The notes under the pieces are model-generated. The model was not told the DNA's origin and ran no database searches. It saw only the letters and a program-made list of their open reading frames with translations. A program made the position numbers and the translations under genes. Below are positions 1 to 7,332 of a DNA stretch of 64,000 nucleotides, one piece after another (the first letter of the stretch is position 1; each line of letters begins with the position of its first letter). Origin of the DNA: Niastella yeongjuensis (GTDB lineage: Bacteria; Bacteroidota; Bacteroidia; Chitinophagales; Chitinophagaceae); contig NZ_FOCZ01000001.1 of the NCBI RefSeq assembly GCF_900110245.1, positions 930,001 through 994,000 on the forward strand, written 5' to 3'.

Positions 1-804
1 GATGTATACAGTCCCGAATTGTTGACGGCGCAGCAGAACCTGCTATTCCTGTTGCAGCACGATGCCGATAACCAGGTGCTCATTTCGGCTGCCCGTCAAA
101 AGTTGCTCTTGTTGGGCATGAGTAATCAGCAGCTGGACCAGGTAGTAAGAAGCGGTAAGCCGGTTTTTACGGTTTCTATTTTCAGTGCCTACAGTGGTCA
201 TATTCACGAGAGCAGCCCGGAGGCTATGCAGCAACAAGAGGCAACAGGCATGAAAGATGTTTCATTGATCACCGAAGAGTTGCAGTTAAAAGAAGGCATG
301 TATATAACAAAAGGGCAGAACCTGTTTTCGATCTACAATCCTTCCAAAGCCTGGGCAGTATTGAATATCTTTTCAGGCCAGGCGGGCATGGTAAAGGTGG
401 GCGACAAGGTGCGCATAGTGCCGGAAACTGCACCCGATAAAGACTTCAGGGCAGCAATCAATTTTATGGAGCCGTTTTACCGGTCTGACAGCAAAACGGC
501 TACAGCACGCGTATATTTCAATAACCCGAATATGGGTATCCCCATCGGCAGCCAGGTGAAGGCCGTGATCTTTGCCGGCGCCCGCTCAGCCCGATGGCTA
601 CCCGAAGAAGCGGTGCTTACCCTGGGGCTCGATAAAGTGGTTTTTATAAAAAAAGACGATGCATTCATTGCCCATAGAATTGAAGTGGGTATGGTGAATA
701 ACCATTTGATCCAGGTGTTGAATGGGTTAAATGAGCAGGATGAAGTGGCGGCCAATGCCCAATACCTGGTAGACAGCGAGAGTTTTATAAAAGTGAAACA
801 ATAG
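1..804 (+). CDS. CusB/HlyD-type efflux RND periplasmic adaptor, 5'-truncated by the window edge
   Basis: The reading frame is open from base 1, so this is the C-terminal part of a longer protein. Visible are the end of an alpha-helical hairpin (LTAQQNLL), a lipoyl/barrel-sandwich strand set (FSAYSGHI, LKEGMYITKGQNLFSI) and a membrane-proximal beta-barrel domain ending near VKQ. This is the CusB/CzcB pattern of adaptors that link an inner-membrane RND pump to an outer-membrane channel for heavy-metal export. It ends 9 bases before a second adaptor of the same family, so the two form an operon. The RND pump itself is presumably upstream of the window. The family call is by sequence pattern; the metal is unknown. 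Confidence 0.8.
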   Translation, partial: DVYSPELLTAQQNLLFLLQHDADNQVLISAARQKLLLLGMSNQQLDQVVRSGKPVFTVSIFSAYSGHIHESSPEAMQQQEATGMKDVSLITEELQLKEGMYITKGQNLFSIYNPSKAWAVLNIFSGQAGMVKVGDKVRIVPETAPDKDFRAAINFMEPFYRSDSKTATARVYFNNPNMGIPIGSQVKAVIFAGARSARWLPEEAVLTLGLDKVVFIKKDDAFIAHRIEVGMVNNHLIQVLNGLNEQDEVAANAQYLVDSESFIKVKQ

Positions 805-813
805 GAGAAAGTT

Positions 814-2091
814 ATGCTACAGAAGATATTTTTTTATGGTCCGGGCAGGAGGAACATTTCTCTGCTTTGCTTGCGCGTGTCCCGCCTTTCGGCGGAACGC
901 TACCTTGTACGCTTTTTTCTTTACGCAGCTTTTTTATTGTTGGCAGCAGCCTGCAAAAACAAAAAGCCAGTTGAAGTAACAACGACCGATACCTATTATA
1001 CATGCTCTATGCACCCGCAGATCATGCAGGAGAAACCCGGTACCTGTCCTATTTGTCATATGGAGTTGATAAAGGTTAATAAGTCGAACGAAACAAAAGA
1101 TGAAATTATGCTCAGCGATGAGCAGATCCTGCTCGGTAATATACAAACCGATACCCTGGGGAGGGCACTGGTGGGCGATAAAGTAGTGCTGACTGCTACC
1201 CTCAACTTCGATGAAATGAAAGTGAATACCGTAAGCGCCCGCATCACAGGCCGTATAGACCGGCTGTATTTTAAAAACACCGGCGACTTTATAAAAAAAG
1301 GCGATCATTTGTTTGACCTGTACAGTGAAGAATTAAATACTGCCAAACAGGAATACCTGGCGGCTTTGGAACGGCAGCAAACCCTGGGCAATTCCATCAT
1401 CGACTTTAAGCAGCTGTTGCAAAGCGCTAAAAACAAACTGCAATTATGGGGTGTAAGCGAATCGCAGATCGATGCACTGGCAAAAACAAAACAGTTCTCC
1501 CCATTAACGGCATTTTACAGTACCGCTACAGGCTATGTTACCGAGCTGCCAATAAAAGAAGGACAGTATGTAATGGAAGGTGGTGTTGTGGTAAAACTGG
1601 CCGACTTGTCGACCCTTTGGGCAGAAGCGCAGGTCTATGCCTCCCAGCTGGCATCGGTAGATTACCAGGGCGTGGCAACGGTGCAGTTACCCGATATGCC
1701 GGGCGTGGCCATAACCGGTAAAGTAACTTTTGCCAATCCGGAAATAAGCACGGATACCCGCATTAATCTGTTACGTATTTCAATTCCCAACACCAACAAT
1801 CAGTTAAAACCAGGGATGCCTGCTTATGTAGTACTGAAAAGCAGGGCGGCCAATGCACTTACATTGCCTATCGATGCAGTTTTGCGCAATGGCCAAATGG
1901 CCATGGTATGGGTGCAAACCGGAAACAATACATACAAACGAAAAATGGTGGAAACGGGCCTGGAAAGCGGCGATCGCATTGAAATAAAGGAAGGGCTGCA
2001 GAATGGCGATGTAGTGGTGGTAAGCGGGGCGTATTTACTGAACGGTGAATATGTGTTCAAAAAGGGTTCAGAGGGTATGCATCACCACTAA
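814..2091 (+). CDS. CusB-type efflux adaptor lipoprotein with N-terminal heavy-metal-binding domain
   Basis: A 425-residue adaptor. After a hydrophobic stretch ending A-A-A-C (probable lipobox, Cys near residue 47) comes a YHS-like heavy-metal-binding motif, CSMHPQI then CPICHMEL. Barrel-sandwich, hairpin and beta-barrel segments follow (TGRIDRLYFKNTGDFIKKGD, TGYVTELPIKEGQYV). The C-terminus ends in GMHHH, a likely extra metal site. A GGAG ribosome site lies just upstream of the ATG. The roughly 30 residues before the hydrophobic core are unusual for a lipoprotein and are encoded by DNA with a 10-bp imperfect palindrome (875-900), as if a small repeat had been inserted into the signal region. 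Copper/silver or another divalent metal is the likely substrate class. Confidence 0.85.
   Translation: MLQKIFFYGPGRRNISLLCLRVSRLSAERYLVRFFLYAAFLLLAAACKNKKPVEVTTTDTYYTCSMHPQIMQEKPGTCPICHMELIKVNKSNETKDEIMLSDEQILLGNIQTDTLGRALVGDKVVLTATLNFDEMKVNTVSARITGRIDRLYFKNTGDFIKKGDHLFDLYSEELNTAKQEYLAALERQQTLGNSIIDFKQLLQSAKNKLQLWGVSESQIDALAKTKQFSPLTAFYSTATGYVTELPIKEGQYVMEGGVVVKLADLSTLWAEAQVYASQLASVDYQGVATVQLPDMPGVAITGKVTFANPEISTDTRINLLRISIPNTNNQLKPGMPAYVVLKSRAANALTLPIDAVLRNGQMAMVWVQTGNNTYKRKMVETGLESGDRIEIKEGLQNGDVVVVSGAYLLNGEYVFKKGSEGMHHH
875..900. repeat. Imperfect palindrome inside the signal-sequence region of the adaptor
   Basis: The arms GCGTGTCCCGCC and GGCGGAACGC are near-complementary around a TTTC loop. 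The element is read through in frame and encodes a basic stretch (RVSRLSAER) ahead of the hydrophobic signal core. It resembles small palindromic elements that insert into coding sequence; only one copy is visible in this window. Confidence 0.45.
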
Positions 2092-2427
2092 TTAGGAGGA
2101 TCTAACAGGGACCTCACAGGGACTTCACAGGGATCAAACAGGGACCTGCAAGCGAATTTATCCCTGTAAGGTCCGTGGGATGTCTGTGTTTGGGTCGGGC
2201 TATCCTGGACTCATATTGTATTCAGATGGTATCGTAATGGCGTCGGAATGGTAATCAGGTTGCCGGGATATTGCCTGGAGACTGTCTGCAATCTCCCTGG
2301 AGTTCCCCATAGCTGCCAGGCAATACCCAGGCAATACCCAGGGAGTCCTCAGGCAATACCTAAGCCATTATATTACCCTTATGCTACCATTTCGGCACTA
2401 TTCCGGGCTAATTTGGCCAAAATAAAA
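2092..2427. repeat. Gene-free block of degenerate 11-nt tandem arrays in nested inverted order
   Basis: No convincing gene. The block is built from 11-nt units. A: four units like ACAGGGACCTC at 2105-2148, with a decayed inverted copy from 2159 (TATCCCTGTAA, GGTCCGTGGGA). B: three units starting ATGG at 2226-2258. C': units ending CCTGG at 2268-2300. C: CCAGGCAATAC-type units at 2316-2359. B': units starting CCAT/CCCT/CTAT at 2365-2408. C' is the reverse complement of C, and B' of B, so B-C'-C-B' can fold into one long imperfect hairpin. A 76-codon open frame at 2248-2478 is an artefact of the array. Function unknown. Confidence 0.7.
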
Positions 2428-2454
2428 AGCGCCCCGTTACCGGAGCGCTCTTTT
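2428..2454. terminator. Bidirectional intrinsic terminator
   Basis: AGCGC pairs with GCGCT, and an inner CCG/CGG stem closes a TTAC loop. It is followed by CTTTT on the plus strand and by a T-rich tract on the minus strand. It sits between the plus-strand adaptor operon and the convergent small secreted-protein gene. Confidence 0.75.
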
Positions 2455-2489
2455 GAAAACTATTTGATCGTTGAATGACTTCGTGAAAC

Positions 2490-2888
2490 TTATTTTACTT
2501 TGTTTACCACAGTTTCTTCAACATAGCTATGACTTCTGTTGATTGAGTAAACTTCAGTAGAATTGCTGTTCTTAGATTTTACTATAACATGCAGTGCAGC
2601 ATCACCAAACTCTTCGGTCTTCAACAGGTATTTTTTAGATAAAGTAGCACCTTTGAATTTCTCGGTGTACAGAACGTTGCCAAACTCATCGCGGAAAGTA
2701 ACTGAGTACTCATCCTCAGAAGCAGATTTAACGTTCAGTTCAAACAGAGGTTGATTTTCTTTATTGCCTACGAACTTTAATTCAGTTACGTGTTTATTAT
2801 TAGGATTTTCGTTGTTAGCCAGAGTAGTGTTAGAAAATGCTAAAGTAAAAGCTACTAATACGATTGCGATAATACTGTAATTCTTCAT
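2490..2888 (-). CDS. Small secreted protein of unknown function
   Basis: A 132-residue protein with a clear N-terminal signal peptide (MKNYSIIAIVLVAFTLAFS, cleavage probably near TTLA-NN). The mature part is about 105 residues of alternating beta-strand character (ELKFVGNKENQPLFELNVKS, YSVTFRDEFGNVLYTEKF), consistent with one immunoglobulin-like or fibronectin-like sandwich. I do not recognise a named family. It stands alone: convergent with the efflux operon and divergent from the paa operon. Export to the periplasm or outside is inferred from the signal only. Confidence 0.75.
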   Translation of the reverse strand: MKNYSIIAIVLVAFTLAFSNTTLANNENPNNKHVTELKFVGNKENQPLFELNVKSASEDEYSVTFRDEFGNVLYTEKFKGATLSKKYLLKTEEFGDAALHVIVKSKNSNSTEVYSINRSHSYVEETVVNKVK

Positions 2889-3324
2889 AAAGGTTATTTT
2901 ATATAATTCTTATTTCTTTTTAATGTTTGCTATCAAAGCTTTTCCGTGGCAGGCTAATCGTACGTCTTTTCGAAGAGATCGCAACTTTTCTTTTTTTCGT
3001 TCACCTGTTTGGTGTTTGTTGCGTTTCGTGATACAAACTTATGACGCGATTGGTGGTTATTAAAATCAACTCTACCGTATTTATAGGATGGTAAACCCCT
3101 GTATGAAATGTTAAAACCCGCTGCTGGTGCGGGTTTCGGATAAATAGCACCATGATGCCCAACCCGTTTTAAGGCACTGTAAAAGGGCGGTCGTTAATAA
3201 TTCTTTAACGTATAAAATGAATAAAACCGCTGTTTTTGAGGTTTTACACTGGTATTTATCGCTAACAATTGTTAGCATTTGCGACAATAATGACTATCTT
3301 TGAAACCACTAAAAACGAATTGCC
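2889..3324. other. Intergenic region upstream of the paa operon, with an orphan stem-loop
   Basis: No gene seen. It holds a perfect 8-bp stem (AAACCCGC at 3114-3121, GCGGGTTT at 3129-3136, 7-nt loop) that reads as a weak terminator on the minus strand (followed by TTTT). The paa operator and promoter lie at its right end and are listed separately. No TAnnTTTG element was found for the leftward gene. Confidence 0.5.
3261..3302 (+). promoter_or_regulatory. paa operon promoter with perfect 16-bp palindromic operator
   Basis: GCTAACAATTGTTAGC at 3261-3276 is a perfect palindrome. It is followed by a Bacteroidota -7 element, TATCTTTG, at 3295-3302, 23 bases before the paaA ATG. The palindrome covers the place expected for the -33 element, so a dimeric repressor bound here would block transcription. 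TetR-family PaaR repressors act this way in other bacteria, relieved by phenylacetyl-CoA; no such regulator gene is in the window. Confidence 0.65.
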
Positions 3325-4284
3325 ATGTCGGTGCAGGAATTAGAGAAAATCTTTCTGGATAAAATTGACCAGGAAATCAAGATTGAACCAAAAGATTGGA
3401 TGCCAGATGCTTATCGGAAAACACTGGTCCGCCAGATCTCGCAACATGCGCACAGTGAAATAGTGGGCATGCTGCCCGAAGGCAACTGGATAGGCAGGGC
3501 GCCCAGCTTGAAGCGGAAAGCCATTCTGCTGGCCAAGGTACAGGATGAAGCCGGTCATGGCCTGTACCTGTATTCAGCTACTGAAACGCTGGGTACCACC
3601 CGTGAACAAACGATCGTTGACCTGCACAGTGGCAAAGCCAAATATTCCTCCATTTTCAATTACCCTACGCTTACCTGGGCCGATATAGGCGCCGTTGGCT
3701 GGCTGGTTGATGGAGCTGCCATTCTAAACCAGGTAATGCTGTGCCGCACCTCTTATGGGCCCTACGCACGCGCTATGGTGCGCATTTGTAAGGAAGAAAG
3801 CTTTCACCAGCGGCAAGGCTTCGATATTCTGGTAGCACTCTCAAAAGGGACGCAGGAGCAACGAGACATGTGCCAGGATGCCATTAACCGGTGGTGGTGG
3901 CCATCGCTGATGATGTTTGGTCCGCACGACAGTGAATCAACCAACAGCGAACAAAGCACCAAATGGAAAATTAAGCGCATGAGCAATGATGAGCTGCGTC
4001 AGAAGTTTGTTGACATGATTGCCGAACAGGTGAAAGTGTTGAACATGACGCTGCCCGACCCCCATTTGAAATGGAATGAACAAACCAATCACTACGATTT
4101 TGGTGAAATAAACTGGGCTGAATTCTGGAATGTGGTAAAAGGCAATGGCCCCTGCAATAAACAACGGCTCGATGCACGGCGCAAAGCCTGGGACGAAGGC
4201 GCCTGGGTTCGCGAGGCTGCCACCGCATACGCGGCAAAAAGAAAAGCCCGCGCAGAAAAGCAAGAAGAAAAACAAATAGCCTAA
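3325..4284 (+). CDS. paaA: 1,2-phenylacetyl-CoA epoxidase, catalytic subunit PaaA
   Basis: A 319-residue protein of the bacterial multicomponent monooxygenase fold. Carboxylate and histidine ligands for the di-iron site are visible: E45 (AHSEIVG), E75 and H78 (DEAGH), and E158/H161 ([10 protein letters not shown]). With PaaB, PaaC and a PaaE reductase it converts phenylacetyl-CoA to the ring-1,2-epoxide, the oxygen-dependent step of aerobic hybrid phenylacetate breakdown. It is the first gene of the operon, directly after the palindromic operator, and 18 bases separate it from paaB. The lysine- and arginine-rich C-terminal tail ([17 protein letters not shown]) is typical of the family. Confidence 0.97.
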   Translation: MSVQELEKIFLDKIDQEIKIEPKDWMPDAYRKTLVRQISQHAHSEIVGMLPEGNWIGRAPSLKRKAILLAKVQDEAGHGLYLYSATETLGTTREQTIVDLHSGKAKYSSIFNYPTLTWADIGAVGWLVDGAAILNQVMLCRTSYGPYARAMVRICKEESFHQRQGFDILVALSKGTQEQRDMCQDAINRWWWPSLMMFGPHDSESTNSEQSTKWKIKRMSNDELRQKFVDMIAEQVKVLNMTLPDPHLKWNEQTNHYDFGEINWAEFWNVVKGNGPCNKQRLDARRKAWDEGAWVREAATAYAAKRKARAEKQEEKQIA

Positions 4285-4302
4285 CACATAAAACCCATTG
4301 AC

Positions 4303-4704
4303 ATGGAAATAAGGCTCACAAAATATTATTACGGCGATATCCCCGAGGACAAGGGCGGCGGTTCAAACACCATCAAAAAAACATCTTCCTCTTCCCCTAA
4401 TGGGGGAGGTAGGGATGGGGCTGGTGCAGATTGGCCTTTGTGGGAAGTATTCATTCGCAGCAAACAGGGCATCGATCACAAACATGTGGGCAGCTTACAT
4501 GCCGCCGATGCGCAAATGGCTATTGAAAATGCGCGCGACGTATATACCCGCCGCATGGAAGGCGTAAGCATTTGGGTGGTGGAAAGCAAATTCATTCATG
4601 CTTCCAACCCCGATGAAGCCGCATCGCTGTACGAACCGGCCAACGACAAAGTATACCGGCATCCAACGTTTTACGATCTGCCCGATGAATTAACCCACAT
4701 GTAA
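4303..4704 (+). CDS. paaB: Phenylacetyl-CoA epoxidase structural subunit PaaB, with in-frame N-terminal insertion
   Basis: A 133-residue protein; PaaB is usually about 95. The core from WPLWEVFIRSKQGIDHKHVG through ENARDVYTRRMEGVSIWVV is unmistakable. Upstream of it, a low-complexity segment (residues about 25-42, with SSSSPNGGGRDGAG) is encoded by a C-rich/G-rich palindromic element (4388-4420) that keeps the frame. A related element sits inside paaC in the same translation frame. PaaB bridges the PaaAC heterodimers of the epoxidase and has no catalytic residues. The gene starts 18 bases after paaA and ends 7 bases before paaC. Confidence 0.95.
   Translation: MEIRLTKYYYGDIPEDKGGGSNTIKKTSSSSPNGGGRDGAGADWPLWEVFIRSKQGIDHKHVGSLHAADAQMAIENARDVYTRRMEGVSIWVVESKFIHASNPDEAASLYEPANDKVYRHPTFYDLPDELTHM
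4388..4420. repeat. Palindromic element inserted in frame within paaB
   Basis: CCTCTTCCCC, TAAT, GGGGGAGG form an imperfect hairpin followed by TAGGGATGGGG. It is translated as SSPNGGGRDG and has no counterpart in standard-length PaaB. Its sequence, its position next to a G-rich tail and its reading frame match the element at 4901-4937 in paaC. Confidence 0.6.
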
Positions 4705-4711
4705 ACCAGCC

Positions 4712-5512
4712 ATGACAAAGGATATATTGTACAACTATACAATGCATTTGGCAGATAATGCCCTTATTCTGGCGCAACGCAACAGCGAGTGGTGCGGGCA
4801 TGGGCCGGTGCTGGAACAGGATATTGCCATCACCAATATTTCATTAGACCTGATTGGCCAGGCAAGAAGCCTGTATCAATACGCTGCTGAATTGATCAAT
4901 GCTCCCTCCCCCTCTATTGGAGGGGGGCGGGGGGAGGCCACGGAAGATTCTTTGGCTTACCTGCGTGATGTGCGCCAATACAAAAACTGCTTACTGGTTG
5001 AACAACCCAATGGCGATTGGGCGCAAACCATTTTACGCCAGTTCTTTTTTAGTACTTACCAATACCTGTTGTACCAGCAGTTACAAAAATCAACCGATGA
5101 TACCCTGGCGGCCATTGCAGAAAAATCGTTGAAAGAGGTAACTTACCATGTTCGCTGGAGCAGTGAATGGGTGGTCCGACTGGGCGATGGCACACCTGAA
5201 AGCCACGGCCGGCTGGAGAATGCACTGGAAGAATTATGGATGTACACCGGCGAACTATTTGCCCCGGCCACTTATGAAGCGGAGGCGGTTACAGCCGGTT
5301 TTGGCGTTGAAGTAAGCGCCCTGAAAGCAGCATGGGAACAAAAGGTAAATGAGATCTTTGGGGAAGCTACCCTGCCTGATGCCGCAGCCGGCGGCCGGGA
5401 GGGCATTTACATGCAGACGGGCGGCAAGGAAGGCGTACACAGTGAACAACTGGGTTATATACTGGCCGAATTGCAATACATGCAACGCGCCTACCCCGGA
5501 GCTGAATGGTAA
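4712..5512 (+). CDS. paaC: Phenylacetyl-CoA epoxidase structural subunit PaaC, with in-frame palindromic insertion
   Basis: A 266-residue paralogue of PaaA that pairs with it as a non-catalytic partner. Family signatures are LADNALILAQRNSEWCGHGP, DIAITNISLDLIGQARSLYQ, TEDSLAYLRD and VRWSSEWVVRLGDGTPES. Between the Q-A-R-S-LYQYAAEL helix and the conserved EDSLAYLRD lies an insertion, residues about 64-76 (APSPSIGGGRGEA), encoded by a palindromic GC-rich repeat at 4901-4937. It falls in a loop joining two helices and would probably be tolerated. The gene is followed 59 bases later by paaD, a gap that contains short GGCAGAG repeats. Confidence 0.95.
   Translation: MTKDILYNYTMHLADNALILAQRNSEWCGHGPVLEQDIAITNISLDLIGQARSLYQYAAELINAPSPSIGGGRGEATEDSLAYLRDVRQYKNCLLVEQPNGDWAQTILRQFFFSTYQYLLYQQLQKSTDDTLAAIAEKSLKEVTYHVRWSSEWVVRLGDGTPESHGRLENALEELWMYTGELFAPATYEAEAVTAGFGVEVSALKAAWEQKVNEIFGEATLPDAAAGGREGIYMQTGGKEGVHSEQLGYILAELQYMQRAYPGAEW
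4901..4937. repeat. Palindromic element inserted in frame within paaC
   Basis: A C-rich arm (CTCCCTCCCCCTC), TATT, and a G-rich arm (GGAGGGGGGCGGGGGGAGG) form a hairpin. It is translated as APSPSIGGGRGEA, the same S-P...G-G-G-R frame as the copy in paaB. It looks like a mobile palindrome family able to insert in coding sequence. Confidence 0.65.
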
Positions 5513-5571
5513 TTAAAAGGCAGAGGGCAAAAGGCAGAGATGGGACAATTGAAATGTGAAACATTGCAGAT

Positions 5572-6087
5572 GTGAATACAGTAACAAACATATCGGTTCA
5601 AAAGATATGGTCCATACTCGGGGAGGTGTGCGACCCGGAAGTGCCTGTGTTATCAGTTATTGACCTGGGAATAATAAGGGAAGTAAAAGTAACAACAGCC
5701 AATGAAGCAGCGTTAGTGGAAGTGGTGATCACCCCTACGTATTCAGGCTGTCCGGCCATGGATGTAATACGCATGAACATTCGCATGGAACTGTTGCAGC
5801 ATGATTATAAAAATGTACAGATCACAACCGTTTTGTCACCAGCCTGGACAACCGACTGGATGACCGAAGCGGGAAAAGAAAAGCTAAAAGCCTATGGGAT
5901 TGCGCCACCCAATATTAAACAACAGGTTTGCAATACCCATTTATTTGCAGAAGATGAGGCCGTGCAATGCCCGCATTGCAATTCTTATAACACCCGCCGG
6001 ATAAGTGAGTTTGGGTCTACCGCCTGCAAATCGTTACATCAATGTAACGATTGCCAGGAACCGTTCGACTATTTCAAATGTCATTAA
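5572..6087 (+). CDS. paaD: PaaD, epoxidase-associated DUF59/MIP18-type maturation protein
   Basis: A 171-residue protein. The N-terminal DUF59 (MIP18) domain has the motifs EVCDPEVPVLSVIDLGI and TPTYSGCPAMDVI. The C-terminus carries a zinc-ribbon-like CPHC (about 136) paired with CNDC (about 159). PaaD is needed for epoxidase activity in other bacteria and is thought to help assemble the iron or iron-sulfur parts of the complex. It lies within the operon, 6 bases before paaG. The partner reductase gene paaE, often next to paaD, is absent from this cluster. Confidence 0.93.
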   Translation: MNTVTNISVQKIWSILGEVCDPEVPVLSVIDLGIIREVKVTTANEAALVEVVITPTYSGCPAMDVIRMNIRMELLQHDYKNVQITTVLSPAWTTDWMTEAGKEKLKAYGIAPPNIKQQVCNTHLFAEDEAVQCPHCNSYNTRRISEFGSTACKSLHQCNDCQEPFDYFKCH

Positions 6088-6093
6088 TAACAT

Positions 6094-6870
6094 ATGCTAC
6101 CTATTCTTTTTACCATCGAGGGAGGGCTTGCCACCATTACCCTGAATCGCCCCGACAAATTGAATTCCTTTAACCGCGACATGGCCTTCCTGCTGCAACA
6201 AAAGCTGGATGAATGCGCTTCCCTGCATACTATCCGGTGTGTGTTGATAACCGGGGCCGGAAAAGGTTTTTGTGCCGGCCAGGACCTCGCCGAAGTGGTT
6301 GATCCCAATGGGCCTGGTATGCAAAAGATATTAAGCGAACATTATAATCCCATCGTTACCCGCATTCGCAATTTGCCCAAACCGGTAGTGGCAGCAGTTA
6401 ACGGGGTGGCCGCCGGCGCCGGTGCCAATATTGCATTGGCCTGTGATATAGTAGTGGCGGCACAATCTGCCTCCTTCATTCAGGCTTTTTCAAAACTGGG
6501 ACTGATACCTGATAGCGGTGGTACATATCTGTTACCCCGGTTGATAGGCTGGCAAAAAGCAAGCGCCATAATGATGCTGGGCGATAAAATCCCTGCGGCC
6601 CAGGCCGAACAATGGGGAATGATCTATAAAGTTTTTTCTGACGAAGAGTTTGGCCCCGAAAGCAAAAAAATAGCACTCACCTTATCACAAATGCCCACAA
6701 AGGGATTGGCTTATACCAAACATGCGCTCAACTATTCCATAACCAACAACCTGGAACAACAGCTGTTGCTCGAAGACGAGTTTCAACAAAAAGCTGCCAA
6801 TACCCACGACTTTAAAGAAGGCATTCAATCCTTCCTTGATAAACGGGCCCCACAGTTTAAGGGCGAATAA
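6094..6870 (+). CDS. paaG: 2-(1,2-epoxy-1,2-dihydrophenyl)acetyl-CoA isomerase PaaG (enoyl-CoA hydratase family)
   Basis: A 258-residue crotonase-fold protein close to the usual PaaG length. CAGQDL (60-65) and the loop GLIPDSGGT (137-144), with Asp140 as the probable catalytic acid/base, distinguish PaaG-type isomerases from ordinary hydratases. The oxyanion-hole motif NGVAAGAGANIALACD is intact. It would turn the unstable ring epoxide made by PaaABC into oxepin-CoA. It follows paaD by 6 bases and precedes paaI by 15. PaaB-type hydratases share the fold, but the PDSGG motif and position favour PaaG. Confidence 0.92.
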   Translation: MLPILFTIEGGLATITLNRPDKLNSFNRDMAFLLQQKLDECASLHTIRCVLITGAGKGFCAGQDLAEVVDPNGPGMQKILSEHYNPIVTRIRNLPKPVVAAVNGVAAGAGANIALACDIVVAAQSASFIQAFSKLGLIPDSGGTYLLPRLIGWQKASAIMMLGDKIPAAQAEQWGMIYKVFSDEEFGPESKKIALTLSQMPTKGLAYTKHALNYSITNNLEQQLLLEDEFQQKAANTHDFKEGIQSFLDKRAPQFKGE

Positions 6871-6885
6871 TTTCAAAAAATCAGT

Positions 6886-7311
6886 ATGTCATCAAGCAAA
6901 TCGAAGACAACCGCCATCGTTGACGCCATGATGAGTAAAGATTATTTCAGCCAGTGGCTGGGAATTGAACGGTTGGAGGAAAAAGAGGGATTCTGCAAAC
7001 TGCGTATGACGGTTCGCCCCGAAATGTGCAATGGATTTGGAATTGCGCATGGCGGAATCAGTTATTCGTTTGCCGATAGCGCCCTGGCATTTGCTTCCAA
7101 CAGCCATGGCCGGCAGGCAGTTTCCATAGAAACTTCCATTTCACATCTCAAACCATTAATGGCGGGTGATGTGATTATTGCAACGGCCGAAGAAAAAAGC
7201 CGTAGTAATAAAATTGCTATTTACGATGTACGGGTGGAGAAAGAGAAGGGAGAGCTGGCCGCCTTGTTTAAAGGAACTGTATTCAGAAAAGAAACCGAAT
7301 GGAACGTATAA
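6886..7311 (+). CDS. paaI: Hydroxyphenylacetyl-CoA thioesterase PaaI
   Basis: A 141-residue hot-dog-fold thioesterase with the family motif HGGISYSFADSALAFASNS; Asp64 matches the catalytic Asp of PaaI. PaaI hydrolyses dead-end CoA esters formed when the epoxide goes off pathway, freeing CoA. It is the last gene of the paa operon and is convergent with the aldo/keto reductase gene 21 bases downstream. No terminator is evident in that short gap. Confidence 0.93.
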   Translation: MSSSKSKTTAIVDAMMSKDYFSQWLGIERLEEKEGFCKLRMTVRPEMCNGFGIAHGGISYSFADSALAFASNSHGRQAVSIETSISHLKPLMAGDVIIATAEEKSRSNKIAIYDVRVEKEKGELAALFKGTVFRKETEWNV

Positions 7312-7332
7312 GCCCCATCCGGTTTGCTCAAA

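Noticed and set aside
1446-1721. 91-codon open frame inside the adaptor gene
   Set aside because: It is an out-of-frame shadow of the CusB-type gene, rich in Arg and Cys, without domain features.
2105-2359. CRISPR-like array
   Set aside because: Units are 11 nt with no spacers, are degenerate, and no cas genes are present.
2248-2478. 76-codon plus-strand open frame
   Set aside because: It is a translation of the 11-nt arrays and the terminator, has no start context and no protein-like composition.
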